This document shows, piece by piece, positions 34,751 to 43,490 of a DNA stretch of 64,000 nt (position 1 is the stretch's first letter; every line of letters begins with the position of its first letter). The stretch is taken from the NCBI GenBank assembly GCA_024998815.1, contig JACEUQ010000002.1, positions 1,502,501 through 1,566,500 on the forward strand, read 5' to 3'. Below the pieces are notes generated by a model. That model ran no database searches, had not been told where the DNA came from, and was given only the letters and a program-made list of their open reading frames with translations. This DNA comes from Opitutus sp. Its GTDB lineage: Bacteria; Verrucomicrobiota; Verrucomicrobiia; Opitutales; Opitutaceae. A program made the position numbers and the translations under genes.

Positions 34751-37087
34751 TCAATGGGAGCTAAGCCGATCCTGCAGCTGCAACCGAGTTAAAACCGGGC
34801 GACTGCCAGCGGGTAATTGAAAATAGAGGCGCCGAGGCAGCATCGCCGCCGATAACTGCAGGGTGAAACCATGCCCCGCAACCGAGTTCTCCTGCCAGCT
34901 CAAGGTGAGGGGCTGATCGTGGCCCGTGATTTCGTCTTTCCACCCCACCCGCAATTGCTCACGCGGGGCCCCCAATAGAGTGCAACGCAACTCGCCGCCA
35001 CTGGGCAGCGGTGGCAGCACAATCGCAGCCGTGTCCTCCGTAAAAATACAGGCCGGTAAAATTGGCCCGGCAGGGGTTTGCACGTGCGCCAACTGCAGCC
35101 CGCTAGCGAGTCGCCAACCAGCGAAAGTGGGCAGGACGTCCAACCCGCCCCGTGCGACCACTTGGGCGAGCGGCAAATAAACGCCTCCACTGGATAATCC
35201 CACTCCCACCAGGCGCCAATCGGTGCGGCCGGCGTACTCGCGCCAAAGCGGCTGCACCTGACCGCATTCCATCAGCACCAGTGCTTCAGCCGAAAGCGCC
35301 GGAGCCCCTCGACGAGGCACCTCCGCGAAAACGATTTCAGGATTAGCCACCCGCAAGGCACGCATGAGCGGATAGGCCACATCATGCACATTCGGAATGA
35401 TCACGCTGCGGGCGCCGCTGACGATGACCGTACGCGCCAATCCATCCACTCGCTTCACCACCCCGTCTACTCGACTAAAATAGTTGGCATCACGGCTCTC
35501 TGAAAAAAGTGAATGAGCACCCCAAAGCCGACGCCCGTCGGTCTCTCGCCCCGGCCACCAGGCGCCCACCAGTCCAACGAGCACGATGCCCAAGGCAACG
35601 CGCGCCCACCCCTTAGCCATCAGGGGCTGCCAGGAAGCGGCAACAGCAGCGATACCGGCAAAAAACAAACCTTGATGTAATCGCGCCAACCAAGGCTGCC
35701 ATTTGAGGACCAACACCAATCCGAATGCGCCGATAATGACAGCAACCGCACACCAGCGCGCGCGCCGTCGCCCCGGCAAGACTGCTGCCAGTATAAGCAA
35801 GGGAACGCCCACCCCGAAGTGGCCTGGAGCGCCAGCCTGAGACTCCCAATCCGGGTGATAGACCGGATCAAACGACAGCGTCCAGAGCGTGGTCCGTCGG
35901 TCCTCCGCATCGACACCGAGGATACGGTGGGCGTCACGTACGCCCGCCAGCAACGTCTCGTTCCATGCCGGCCAGGGCAGCAGCAGGTGGACGGTGGCAT
36001 GACGCAGCAAATTGGAGGTACCCAGCGCTGGGGAGCAGGCGGCGTTGGCTTGGGCACCGCCATCCTCGGCCCGGTGCAGGCCGAGCGGAGTGCCGTAGTA
36101 GGCGATGTTGCGCAAATGAAACGGCGCGACGCAGAGCAGGAGCACGCCGATGGCCAAAAGTGCGGGAACGAACAACCGGCGAAAGGCCGCGCGGGCCGGC
36201 CACACGAGAGCCACCCCGGCGCACAACACGAGCACCGGAGCGATGACCATCGTGGTACTCTTGGTCAACCAAGCGGCACTCAACGCCAACGCTGGCCACA
36301 GCCCATCGCGAGGCCTTAGGCGAGTCAGGCCGCGACGAACCAGCCAAGCCAGTTCCACAGCGAAACAAAGCATCCAGAACCCGGCGAGGAGGTCGTTTTT
36401 ACCACTGGAAGCCTCGTGATGACTCATCGGTACCAGCAGCACCGCCACCCCAGCGGCAGCGGCCAACAACCGACGCGCCCCGAGCAGACGCGCCAGTATA
36501 CCGACAGCCCACGCGGAGCCCAGATAAGCGGCCCACTCGACTAGATTAGCCCAACGATCATCGCCGGTGATTGCCAAAAACTGCAGGCCAAGCACCTCGG
36601 CCAAGGGCGGCATCATATTTTCCCGGTCGTTGATTGTTGGATAAAAATCCAACGAGCCTTGCTGCAACCAAAGCAACTGGCGCGGCAGGTGGTAGCTGAG
36701 TACATCCACGGTGTTCGGCGGCGAAACGAAAGCGCGCACCAAGGCTAGTCCCAGCAAAGGCACCGCCAGTCCGAAGAGCCAACGCACCCCTGGTTCACGC
36801 GGCAGCCAACCGCCGTCGATGCCGTTAGCCGGACGCTCAGCGCGCTGATTCCAGCCGTAGAAAGCAACGCCAGCGAACGCGGCGACCCAAGCCAGTCGCA
36901 GAGGCCCAGGCGCCAGCGCGTGCCCCAAGCCTAGCAGCTGGCTCACGCCCCAAATCCCGATGCCCCAGCCGACGACACACCGCGCCAGCGCGAGCGGGCC
37001 TGCCCGGCGGCGGTGGCTTTGCCAGATCAACAGCCCCAACACCGACCAGGGAATCACCCCCCAAAGAAAAGCTCCGATTTCAGCCAT
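34751..37087 (-). CDS. Large polytopic membrane protein, probable GT-C glycosyltransferase
   Basis: The 778-residue product has about twelve membrane helices (1-500) and a soluble C-terminal part of some 270 residues. The loop VSPPNTVDVLSYHLPRQLLWLQQGSLDFYPTINDRENMMPPLAEVLGL, with Asp, His and Arg residues, is the likely catalytic first loop; this pattern is seen in uncharacterised glycosyltransferase family proteins of exosortase-containing bacteria. The C-terminal part has a beta-rich end (LTLSWQENSVAGHGFTLQLS, RRLYFQLPAGSRPVLTRLQL) that could bind carbohydrate. It follows the fusion gene by 15 bp and precedes the GT87-like gene, all on the minus strand. Confidence 0.75.
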   Translation of the reverse strand: MAEIGAFLWGVIPWSVLGLLIWQSHRRRAGPLALARCVVGWGIGIWGVSQLLGLGHALAPGPLRLAWVAAFAGVAFYGWNQRAERPANGIDGGWLPREPGVRWLFGLAVPLLGLALVRAFVSPPNTVDVLSYHLPRQLLWLQQGSLDFYPTINDRENMMPPLAEVLGLQFLAITGDDRWANLVEWAAYLGSAWAVGILARLLGARRLLAAAAGVAVLLVPMSHHEASSGKNDLLAGFWMLCFAVELAWLVRRGLTRLRPRDGLWPALALSAAWLTKSTTMVIAPVLVLCAGVALVWPARAAFRRLFVPALLAIGVLLLCVAPFHLRNIAYYGTPLGLHRAEDGGAQANAACSPALGTSNLLRHATVHLLLPWPAWNETLLAGVRDAHRILGVDAEDRRTTLWTLSFDPVYHPDWESQAGAPGHFGVGVPLLILAAVLPGRRRARWCAVAVIIGAFGLVLVLKWQPWLARLHQGLFFAGIAAVAASWQPLMAKGWARVALGIVLVGLVGAWWPGRETDGRRLWGAHSLFSESRDANYFSRVDGVVKRVDGLARTVIVSGARSVIIPNVHDVAYPLMRALRVANPEIVFAEVPRRGAPALSAEALVLMECGQVQPLWREYAGRTDWRLVGVGLSSGGVYLPLAQVVARGGLDVLPTFAGWRLASGLQLAHVQTPAGPILPACIFTEDTAAIVLPPLPSGGELRCTLLGAPREQLRVGWKDEITGHDQPLTLSWQENSVAGHGFTLQLSAAMLPRRLYFQLPAGSRPVLTRLQLQDRLSSH

Positions 37088-37102
37088 AAAACCACGCGAC
37101 GC

Positions 37103-38605
37103 TTAAACCACAGAAACGGTGCGCGCCGGATCGCTCGCGCAGGACGCCACTCGCATCGAATAACAGCGCAGGTGGCGCAGACCAAACCAGGTCATGCGCA
37201 GCAAAATCCAGCCGTGGCGGAAGCGGGAAATGTTGGTCTCGCCGTAAGTGCGGTCCTTGTAGCGCACCGGCACGTCGCGGATTTTCAGGTCGAGCAACGA
37301 AGACCCAAACAGTAGATTAAAATCCCCAAACGGGTCGAAGTCGCCAAAGGGCGCGATGCGTTGCAGCAGGCGCTCGTAGTCGGAGCGCAGCAGCATTTTC
37401 GTGCCGCACAGGCTGTCCTTGACCGGCTGGCCGAGCACGAAGGACAGGGCCAAGGCGAAAAACTTATTGCCCAGCAAATTCAAGAAGCGCATGGCCCGGC
37501 TTTCCATCGGGTAAACCAGGCGGCTGCCGTTGGCGAACTCGGCCGCCCCCGAGGCGATCACACGGAAAAACTTGGGCAAATCCTCAGGCGGAGCGGTGAG
37601 GTCGGCGTCCTGAATCACCAACACGTCGCCGGTGGCCACGGCGAAACCGGCGTGGACTGCGTCCCACTTGCCCTTGCCGGGCTGGCGCAGGCAGCGCACC
37701 CGATGCGGCCCGGTGTAGGCGGCGACTTCGCGCTCGATCACCTCCCAGGTGTCGTCACGGCTGTGGCCCTCGACAAAGATCACCTCGGTGCCCGCTCCGA
37801 GCACGGGGATGCGCTCCAGCGCGGGGCGGATGTTACCGGACTCATTGCGGGCGGGTACGATCACCGAGCAGGTCAGTCGCCGAGCGGCGTCGGGTAACGG
37901 CGGAGTGCGCAGACGGGCGGTGAAAGCCAGGGTAATCCCGAGGTGGCGCAGCCCGGGCAGGCGGACGAGAAAGCGGTTGCACAGGGCGGCCAGACCGGGA
38001 ATGGCCCAGGGGCAAAGTTGGAGGCGCTCAAAGCGGACGACCTCCCAGCCGGAGAGCTCCAACAAGTTAAGCAGATCACTGTCGGCCAGCCAGGCGCTGG
38101 GCGGCTGAGGCATCACCCGGCCAGTGGCGGAGGCCAACCGCAGGGCGGGCGTCCACAGGGTGTTGAGCGAAGTCAGGTGCAGCCGGGTGCGGGGATGGGC
38201 GCAGGCCCGGAGGCGTTCGAGCACCGCCTGAATGTCGTCGAGGTAACCGGTGATGTAATCGAGGATGATGTGGTCGAAGGTTTCGCCCTCGGGCACCTGC
38301 GCTGCGTCGGCGACACGGAATTCCAAGGTGGGGCTGCCGACGTGGCGAACGCGGGCCTTGGCAATCATGGCGGGGCTGAAGTCCAATCCGAGGCCGCGCA
38401 CCGGTTGGAGAGCGGCGAGCAAGTCGCCCGTGCCGCAGCCGAGTTCGAGCACCCGGCTGCCGGCGGGAATGTGGTGGCGGAAGTGAGCCAGCAACTGGGC
38501 GTGGAAACCGCGCTGGGCGCGGCGGGCGCGGGCGTCGTGCATGGCGACCCAGTCGAAGTGGGTGACCAGGGAGGCAGAGGATGGGTCAATTTCCGGCGAT
38601 GGCAT
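37103..38605 (-). CDS. Methyltransferase-GT2 glycosyltransferase fusion
   Basis: The 500 residues hold two enzymes. Residues about 15-225 are a class I methyltransferase: SRVLELGCGTGDLLAALQPVRGLGLDFSPAMI (motif I) and FDHIILDYITGYLDDIQAVLERL. Residues about 240-490 are a GT2 domain: SVIVPARNESGNIRPALERI, VIFVEGHSRDDTWEVI, QPGKGKWDAVHAGFAVATGD, the acidic IQDADLTAPPEDL, and NRLxxPM-like GSRLVYPMESRAMRFLNLLGN. No membrane helix follows, unlike the other GT2 genes here. The pairing suggests a sugar is transferred and methylated in one pathway. It overlaps the upstream gene by 20 bp. Confidence 0.88.
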   Translation of the reverse strand: MPSPEIDPSSASLVTHFDWVAMHDARARRAQRGFHAQLLAHFRHHIPAGSRVLELGCGTGDLLAALQPVRGLGLDFSPAMIAKARVRHVGSPTLEFRVADAAQVPEGETFDHIILDYITGYLDDIQAVLERLRACAHPRTRLHLTSLNTLWTPALRLASATGRVMPQPPSAWLADSDLLNLLELSGWEVVRFERLQLCPWAIPGLAALCNRFLVRLPGLRHLGITLAFTARLRTPPLPDAARRLTCSVIVPARNESGNIRPALERIPVLGAGTEVIFVEGHSRDDTWEVIEREVAAYTGPHRVRCLRQPGKGKWDAVHAGFAVATGDVLVIQDADLTAPPEDLPKFFRVIASGAAEFANGSRLVYPMESRAMRFLNLLGNKFFALALSFVLGQPVKDSLCGTKMLLRSDYERLLQRIAPFGDFDPFGDFNLLFGSSLLDLKIRDVPVRYKDRTYGETNISRFRHGWILLRMTWFGLRHLRCYSMRVASCASDPARTVSVV

Positions 38606-40442
38606 GAGTAAGGGAGGTGGTGGCTGCGGTGGGCGGACTGGGCTTGGCGGACGGGGCGGCGGGCACGGGCGGCGGCGGGGTTATGGCCACGACCCGACTG
38701 ATCCGTTGTAACTTCACCCCGAAGCGGCGTTCCGCCAGGGGATCCAAGGTGATGCCCGCCGGAATGCGCGAGTCGGGCTCAGGCGCCCACCCTCCCTCAG
38801 CTCCGAGCGGAGCAAAGCGCTGAATGACGATGATCTCCTGAAACGAATGGGCCCGCCAATGGTAAGCGATTCCCTCCGCACACAGAACCGACCGGAAACA
38901 AGACGTCGCGCCCATTCCCTGCGCGAACCAAAACAAGGCACTTTTATCCGTAAGCACCAGACGCGTAGCTGGGGGGAGCCGCTCGATCACAGAAAGCTCC
39001 CAGCGCTGAGCGGTTTCCACCTGGTTACCATCCGGCTGGTTTTGGGTTACGCGCGCGCCCCACACGCCGTAGCAAACCAGCGCACCAATCATCACAGGAC
39101 CCGCCAATCGCCAAGAGCGATGCGCCTCGAGTGTCCCCACAGCACCGCCAATCGCCAGGGCGAGCAAGGCATGCAAGGGCAACGACAACCGTGACACAAT
39201 CGGGTCGCTCAAATCCCCCCAATAATAGGCAAGAAGCAGGACGAGATTAACCGTAACGCCAACGGCGAGCGCCACACAGGCTTGGCTGGCTGGCGACAAA
39301 TCCCCCCAGCGTAAGTGGCGCCGAAATGCCACGCTCGCCAGCCCAATAAGTGCGGCTCCGCCGGCCCCCGTAAGCCAAGGCGAGTTGGCAATGTTCGGCC
39401 CAACGTTAAGAAAGAAATCGTAGGCAAAATCGATATTAGCCGCGAGGTAATCGACTGAAAAGCGATGCTGCAGGCCCTCGCGCAGCTCCCAGAGGATGGG
39501 CGTGGCCGTGAGGTAGCGGTTGTGCAAGGCGTAGGGGATGAGCAACAGCGGCCCTGCCAGGGCTCCCCACGACAACAGGGGCCGACCTGCGCGGGCCCAG
39601 CCAGCCACCACGATCAATGCGGTCGAGCCGACGTAGATACTCGACTCATAGCGCGTGCTGGCCAACAGGACACTGGTAAGCACCAGAAGATCGAGCCGTT
39701 GAGTATCTGGTCGCGCCAAGTACGCTCCCCCGCTCACAACCAAACCCAAAAACAGGGCGAGATTGAGCATCTCTAGGCCTGCCCCGGTGGCATTGAGCAG
39801 GACCAAAGAAAAGGATCCCAGCGAAACGAGTGCGACCAGCCCCGCGCGAGTGCCCGCCAACGCCCGCCCTCCCGCATAAGTCAGCACAAGGACCACCGGC
39901 AGCAGGGCGGTGTTGAGGATAAAGGCATTGGCTTCCCGCCAACCGATCAGGTCGTGCAGCAGCGAAACCAAAAAAGGAAAAAAATAGGGACGCTTGTCGA
40001 GGTACGGCTGGAGAATCTGCAGCGCCCCCTCATAATTGTAGGCGCGACCGATCGCCCCCACTTCGCGCTGCCAGTGCATGGTAGTTGCCGTGCTTTGGAT
40101 CACCACTTCGTCGTAGAGGACCCTGTAAAGGTAGGGCGCGGAGACCAACGCGAGCAGCGTAAATCCCGCCGCTGCGGCCAACACCCAACGACCTTCACCA
40201 ACCACCCACCCACGAATCTCGGCCCGCGCCGGGCGCAGGCGCCAGAGAGCTGCCAGCCAAAGACCAAAGGTGAGCGCGATTACCGGATACCCCCAGTAGC
40301 GTAAAATCCACGCATCTTGCGCTGGCGTGAACGTAGCAAAACCGATCTGAACAGCCGCCAGGGATGTCAGTATAAGTAGCACCAACCGCCGACGCGTGTC
40401 GGGCTCAGCAGGCCGCAGCCAGGCGGGGATCACGGGAATCAT
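38586..40442 (-). CDS. Polytopic GT-C-like membrane protein (paralogue of the next gene)
   Basis: The start chosen is ATG 40442 (MIPVIPAWLRPAEPD), 5 bp after the upstream stop; the frame is also open to 40469. The 618 residues carry about ten helices. The first loop reads YLYRVLYDEVVIQSTATTMHWQREVGAIGRAYN, with Asp-Glu followed later by YLDKRPYFFPFLVSLLHDLIGWREANAF. The same order (SDEIVMLGTSQNMH, VLDKRPLLYPFLVSVLHDWTGYRPANAF) occurs in the protein at 40448, so they are paralogues. A C-terminal soluble part contains LSVIERLPPATRLVLTDKSALFWFAQ. It is part of a tight minus-strand operon. Confidence 0.78.
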   Translation of the reverse strand: MIPVIPAWLRPAEPDTRRRLVLLILTSLAAVQIGFATFTPAQDAWILRYWGYPVIALTFGLWLAALWRLRPARAEIRGWVVGEGRWVLAAAAGFTLLALVSAPYLYRVLYDEVVIQSTATTMHWQREVGAIGRAYNYEGALQILQPYLDKRPYFFPFLVSLLHDLIGWREANAFILNTALLPVVLVLTYAGGRALAGTRAGLVALVSLGSFSLVLLNATGAGLEMLNLALFLGLVVSGGAYLARPDTQRLDLLVLTSVLLASTRYESSIYVGSTALIVVAGWARAGRPLLSWGALAGPLLLIPYALHNRYLTATPILWELREGLQHRFSVDYLAANIDFAYDFFLNVGPNIANSPWLTGAGGAALIGLASVAFRRHLRWGDLSPASQACVALAVGVTVNLVLLLAYYWGDLSDPIVSRLSLPLHALLALAIGGAVGTLEAHRSWRLAGPVMIGALVCYGVWGARVTQNQPDGNQVETAQRWELSVIERLPPATRLVLTDKSALFWFAQGMGATSCFRSVLCAEGIAYHWRAHSFQEIIVIQRFAPLGAEGGWAPEPDSRIPAGITLDPLAERRFGVKLQRISRVVAITPPPPVPAAPSAKPSPPTAATTSLTHAIAGN

Positions 40443-40447
40443 GCGGG

Positions 40448-42310
40448 TCAGGGCAACTGCTTGATCCAATTATCCATATAGGCTCGCCGAGCGGCCTCCG
40501 TTTGCTCGGCAGGCAGGTTAACCGCCGGACGCGTAGGGGTCGGCCAGGTGGGTTGCGCCACCACCTTGTCTCCCTCGCGAATCGCCGTTACCCGACTGAT
40601 CCGAGCCATATGCCCAATCGTCAACCGGAGCTGAGCCACGGGCGTGAGCTCAAAAGCCGGGCTCAGGCTATCCTCGGGGTAAACCGCCTCAATCCCAGTT
40701 GCCTCGTCATACTTGAAACACTGAAACACGAAAATATCCGCAAAGCTGCGGTTGCGCAGGTGGAAGGCGATACCCTCCTTGCGCACCTCGGCTTGGGCTA
40801 CTGGGGTGGCCGCGATCTTTTGGGTAATCCAAAATTGGGTGTCACGATCAATCACCAACACCTGCCGCTCGGCGATTTGGTGGAGGAACTGCTCGCGCCA
40901 GGCATAGGCGAGGCCGGGAGTATAAGTGTGCCCGTACGCATTTTTTGCCATCACCGGCAGACTCCATCCCAGCAAGGTGGCGATGGCGACCAACGCCGCC
41001 GCTTTCCACAGCCATTGACGATAGGGAACCATCCGACCAAGAACCACGAGCAGCGCCACCAACATAAGCAATTGCGTGGGCAAGCTGAGGCGATGGATCA
41101 CGGGGTGATCGAATTGACCCCAAAAATACAGCATCAACAGTGCCGATCCGCCCCACAACCCAAGGCAAGACCAAGCAAGGGCGAGATCCGCCGGCGCAGC
41201 TTGACGCGGCGCTCGCCACACGCGTAACGACCAAAGAAGAAAAAGCGGCAACGCCAGTAACCCCAAGACACCAAAAACCAATGAGTTAGGCTGATAACCA
41301 TCGGTGGCAAGAAAGTGCGCCGCCGCGTGCCCCAAATTATCAGGAACATAGGAAAGCGAAAAAACCGAATCAGCCCCCTTGGAGGCCATCTCCCAGCGGC
41401 CTGCATCGACATCAAAGGTGGCATGGAGCCAGAGCGAAGGCAGCAACAACACCGGTGCTAGCACCGTCGCGGGCGTAATCAAAATCGTCCGACTGCGCCG
41501 CCAGGCAAAGCCAACCAGCAGTGCAGTCGGAACCAGATAAAGGAGCGACTCATAACGGGTACAGGCCAACAACACCGCAGTGAGCACAAAGGCGTCTTGG
41601 CGCACGCCATCAACGTCCTCCAAGTATGTAATTCCCTGCCACAACCAAGCCGTTAGCAGAGTGAGGTTCAGCAACTCGAACCCACCGCCGGAGGCCTGCT
41701 GCGCCAACAATGGAATTCCCCCGGCAATCAGCACGGCGACATGGCCCGCCGAGCGATGGCGACCGATCTTAGCCCCAAGCCCATGCAGCAACACCAAGAA
41801 GCCCACACCGATGCCGGCATTGAGCCAAAAGGCATTGGCCGGCCGGTAACCCGTCCAGTCGTGCAGGACAGACACCAAAAAGGGATACAGCAGCGGGCGC
41901 TTATCGAGCACGCATTGAAGCAACTCAAATGGCCCGCGCACATCGGTGGCGCGAATACCATAACCGACATCACGGCCGAGATGCATGTTTTGCGAGGTCC
42001 CCAACATCACAATCTCGTCGCTGAGGACCTTAAAGCCGAACCGCTCCTGAGCGTGCCAACAGGCGCTCACCGCCAAAATCACTACCACCGTTAGCCCCGT
42101 GGGGCGGTTAACAACCGCACACTGCTGGAAGAGTCGCCAAAAAGACACACCGGCAAGGATGACCGCCGCCAGCGTCCACCAATACCCGAGCGAAATCACC
42201 GCATTCAGCGCCAGTCCGGGTGGCAATAGCCACCGCCCCAAGGCCAGCACCAGCAAGCACAGCACAATAAGAAGCAATAAGGCTCGATTTGCGGATAACG
42301 AACGAATCAT
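40448..42310 (-). CDS. Polytopic GT-C-like membrane protein
   Basis: The first gene of the minus operon 42310-33476. I prefer the ATG at 42310 (MIRSLSANRALLLLIVLCLL), because it places a hydrophobic helix at the N-terminus; the frame extends to 42397 through hairpins that belong to the pilin terminator region. The 620 residues have about ten helices. A catalytic-type loop reads FGFKVLSDEIVMLGTSQNMHLGRDVGYG, and the soluble C-terminal part reads QIAERQVLVIDRDTQFWITQKI. Its neighbour at 38586 shares the same architecture. Substrate and acceptor are unknown. Confidence 0.78.
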   Translation of the reverse strand: MIRSLSANRALLLLIVLCLLVLALGRWLLPPGLALNAVISLGYWWTLAAVILAGVSFWRLFQQCAVVNRPTGLTVVVILAVSACWHAQERFGFKVLSDEIVMLGTSQNMHLGRDVGYGIRATDVRGPFELLQCVLDKRPLLYPFLVSVLHDWTGYRPANAFWLNAGIGVGFLVLLHGLGAKIGRHRSAGHVAVLIAGGIPLLAQQASGGGFELLNLTLLTAWLWQGITYLEDVDGVRQDAFVLTAVLLACTRYESLLYLVPTALLVGFAWRRSRTILITPATVLAPVLLLPSLWLHATFDVDAGRWEMASKGADSVFSLSYVPDNLGHAAAHFLATDGYQPNSLVFGVLGLLALPLFLLWSLRVWRAPRQAAPADLALAWSCLGLWGGSALLMLYFWGQFDHPVIHRLSLPTQLLMLVALLVVLGRMVPYRQWLWKAAALVAIATLLGWSLPVMAKNAYGHTYTPGLAYAWREQFLHQIAERQVLVIDRDTQFWITQKIAATPVAQAEVRKEGIAFHLRNRSFADIFVFQCFKYDEATGIEAVYPEDSLSPAFELTPVAQLRLTIGHMARISRVTAIREGDKVVAQPTWPTPTRPAVNLPAEQTEAARRAYMDNWIKQLP

Positions 42311-42395
42311 AAGGCAATAAGATGCAGTAACTAGATTAGGGGCACAGCGAAATCGAGTAAGGAATCCGATACGTGCCCATTCCAGCGGAATGGGC

Positions 42396-42427
42396 ACAAA
42401 AAAGCCGCTCCCGTTACTGGGAGCGGC
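42396..42427 (-). terminator. Rho-independent terminator of the pilin gene
   Basis: On the minus strand GCCGCTCCC and GGGAGCGGC form a strong stem with a short loop, followed by seven T (42397-42403 on the plus strand are A). It lies 30 bp after the pilin stop. A second perfect hairpin, GTGCCCATTCC/GGAATGGGCAC at 42373-42397, adjoins it. Confidence 0.85.
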
Positions 42428-42456
42428 GAAAGACAGCCAAGCGAACGCAGTGTCGC

Positions 42457-42813
42457 TTAGTTATTATACGTGACGGTACGAGCACCACCCACGCCCGTAG
42501 CGGTGAGGGCAATACCCTGCGTCAAGTTGACCGGATAGGTCTCGTTGGCCACGGTAGCCAGCACTTTGATGTACTGGGAGGAGTTGGTACCAATCAGATC
42601 AGCGGCAAGGACGGTGGAAACACCGGCTTCCAGGAAGTACTGGTCAGCGGCAGCCGAGAGCTGGCGAAGGTTGTTCGTCACGGCCTTGTCTTGCGAGGCG
42701 GAGCGCACCTTTTGGAAGGCGGGGATGGCCATGGCGGCGAGCAGGCCGATGATGACCACGACAATCATGATTTCGACGAGGGTGAAGCCCTTGCTGGAAC
42801 GGAGGTTTTTCAT
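42457..42813 (-). CDS. Type IV pilin / type II pseudopilin-like protein
   Basis: The 118-residue prepilin has a short basic leader (MKNLRSSKG) cut before F10 of FTLVEIMIVVVIIGLLAAMAIPAF, with the conserved Glu at mature position 5. The hydrophobic helix continues into KVRSASQDKAVTNNLRQLSAAADQYFLEAG, the usual alpha-1 spine of GspG/PilA-like proteins. The small C-terminal domain has no cysteine pair. It would be inserted in the inner membrane, processed by a prepilin peptidase and assembled into a pilus or pseudopilus. It is monocistronic, with its own terminator and a possible sigma-54 promoter. Confidence 0.9.
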   Translation of the reverse strand: MKNLRSSKGFTLVEIMIVVVIIGLLAAMAIPAFQKVRSASQDKAVTNNLRQLSAAADQYFLEAGVSTVLAADLIGTNSSQYIKVLATVANETYPVNLTQGIALTATGVGGARTVTYNN

Positions 42814-42856
42814 AGCAGTTTTACGTTTGGATTTAAGAAAGGCTCAAAGGTGAGCA

Positions 42857-42875
42857 GTTGCCAAAACTTGGCCAT
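42857..42875 (-). promoter_or_regulatory. Candidate sigma-54 promoter of the pilin gene
   Basis: On the minus strand ATGGCCAAGTTTTGGCAAC has GG and GC separated by ten bases, the -24/-12 spacing of sigma-54 promoters. Transcription would start near 42848, about 35 bases before the ATG at 42813. Pilin genes of several bacteria use sigma-54. The match to the full consensus is partial. Confidence 0.4.
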
Positions 42876-42950
42876 GCACCCGAGCCTCTTGCAATGCTTA
42901 TTTCAGGCAGGAACACCCCGTATCCATTAGGGGGAATCCCCTAGGGCTGA

Positions 42951-43302
42951 TACCCATTCGCGTTCAAGATGAGCTTAACTCAATCGATTCTTGATGACGG
43001 AGGCCTTTGGGCGGCATCCCTTATTCCAAAGCTGATTGGTGTAACCGCTTCGGTTCCTCGACGTTTCCGGTGGGTTGCGAGGTAGAAAATCAGACCGCCG
43101 GAGTGTATCACAGAGCCGAGCCGGAGCGCCGACACAGAGTTTGAAGACAGGAAGACCGCATAGACTCCGTTGGTTCAGAAGCATTCGAACTCCCTTCCGT
43201 CTGGGTTCCTTACTCCTTCCGAGTATTGAGATTAACGATTTCCCCGCTGCTGCGGATCGAACTCTGTGCTCTCTGTGTCGGCGCTCTGGCTTGGCTCTGT
43301 GA
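42951..43302. repeat. Half MITE-like repeat and a long inverted repeat between pilin and rsfS
   Basis: TACCCATTCGCGTTCAAG (42951-42968) is one end of the MITE-like family with no partner. Further on, TCACAGAGCCGAGCCGGAGC (43108...) and its near reverse complement at 43271-43302 (CTCTGTGTCGGCGCTCTGGC...) form a 190-bp inverted repeat with an inner region matching GACTCCGTTGGTTCAG. The whole gap 42814-43490 holds no supported gene; an ORF on the minus strand here is repeat-derived. Confidence 0.65.
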
Positions 43303-43490
43303 CACCCATCCGTTTCCTCGTTCGTTGTTTGGCTTTCCACCCACTGAAACTGTCGAAGAACCACCGCTTCGCTGGGGCAATGAAGCGTGCCACGGGCGCG
43401 GGCGGCAGGCCTTCGCTCCCCCCGCACGCCCTACCACCGCCGCGCGTTACGCTTCACGCGCCACGCGCCTACCGCCGGCCCCAGCCCTAC

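Noticed and set aside
42975-43427. 150-residue minus-strand ORF between pilin and rsfS
   Set aside because: It is made of inverted-repeat DNA, has low-complexity Arg/Pro/Ser composition and no ribosome binding site that I can see.
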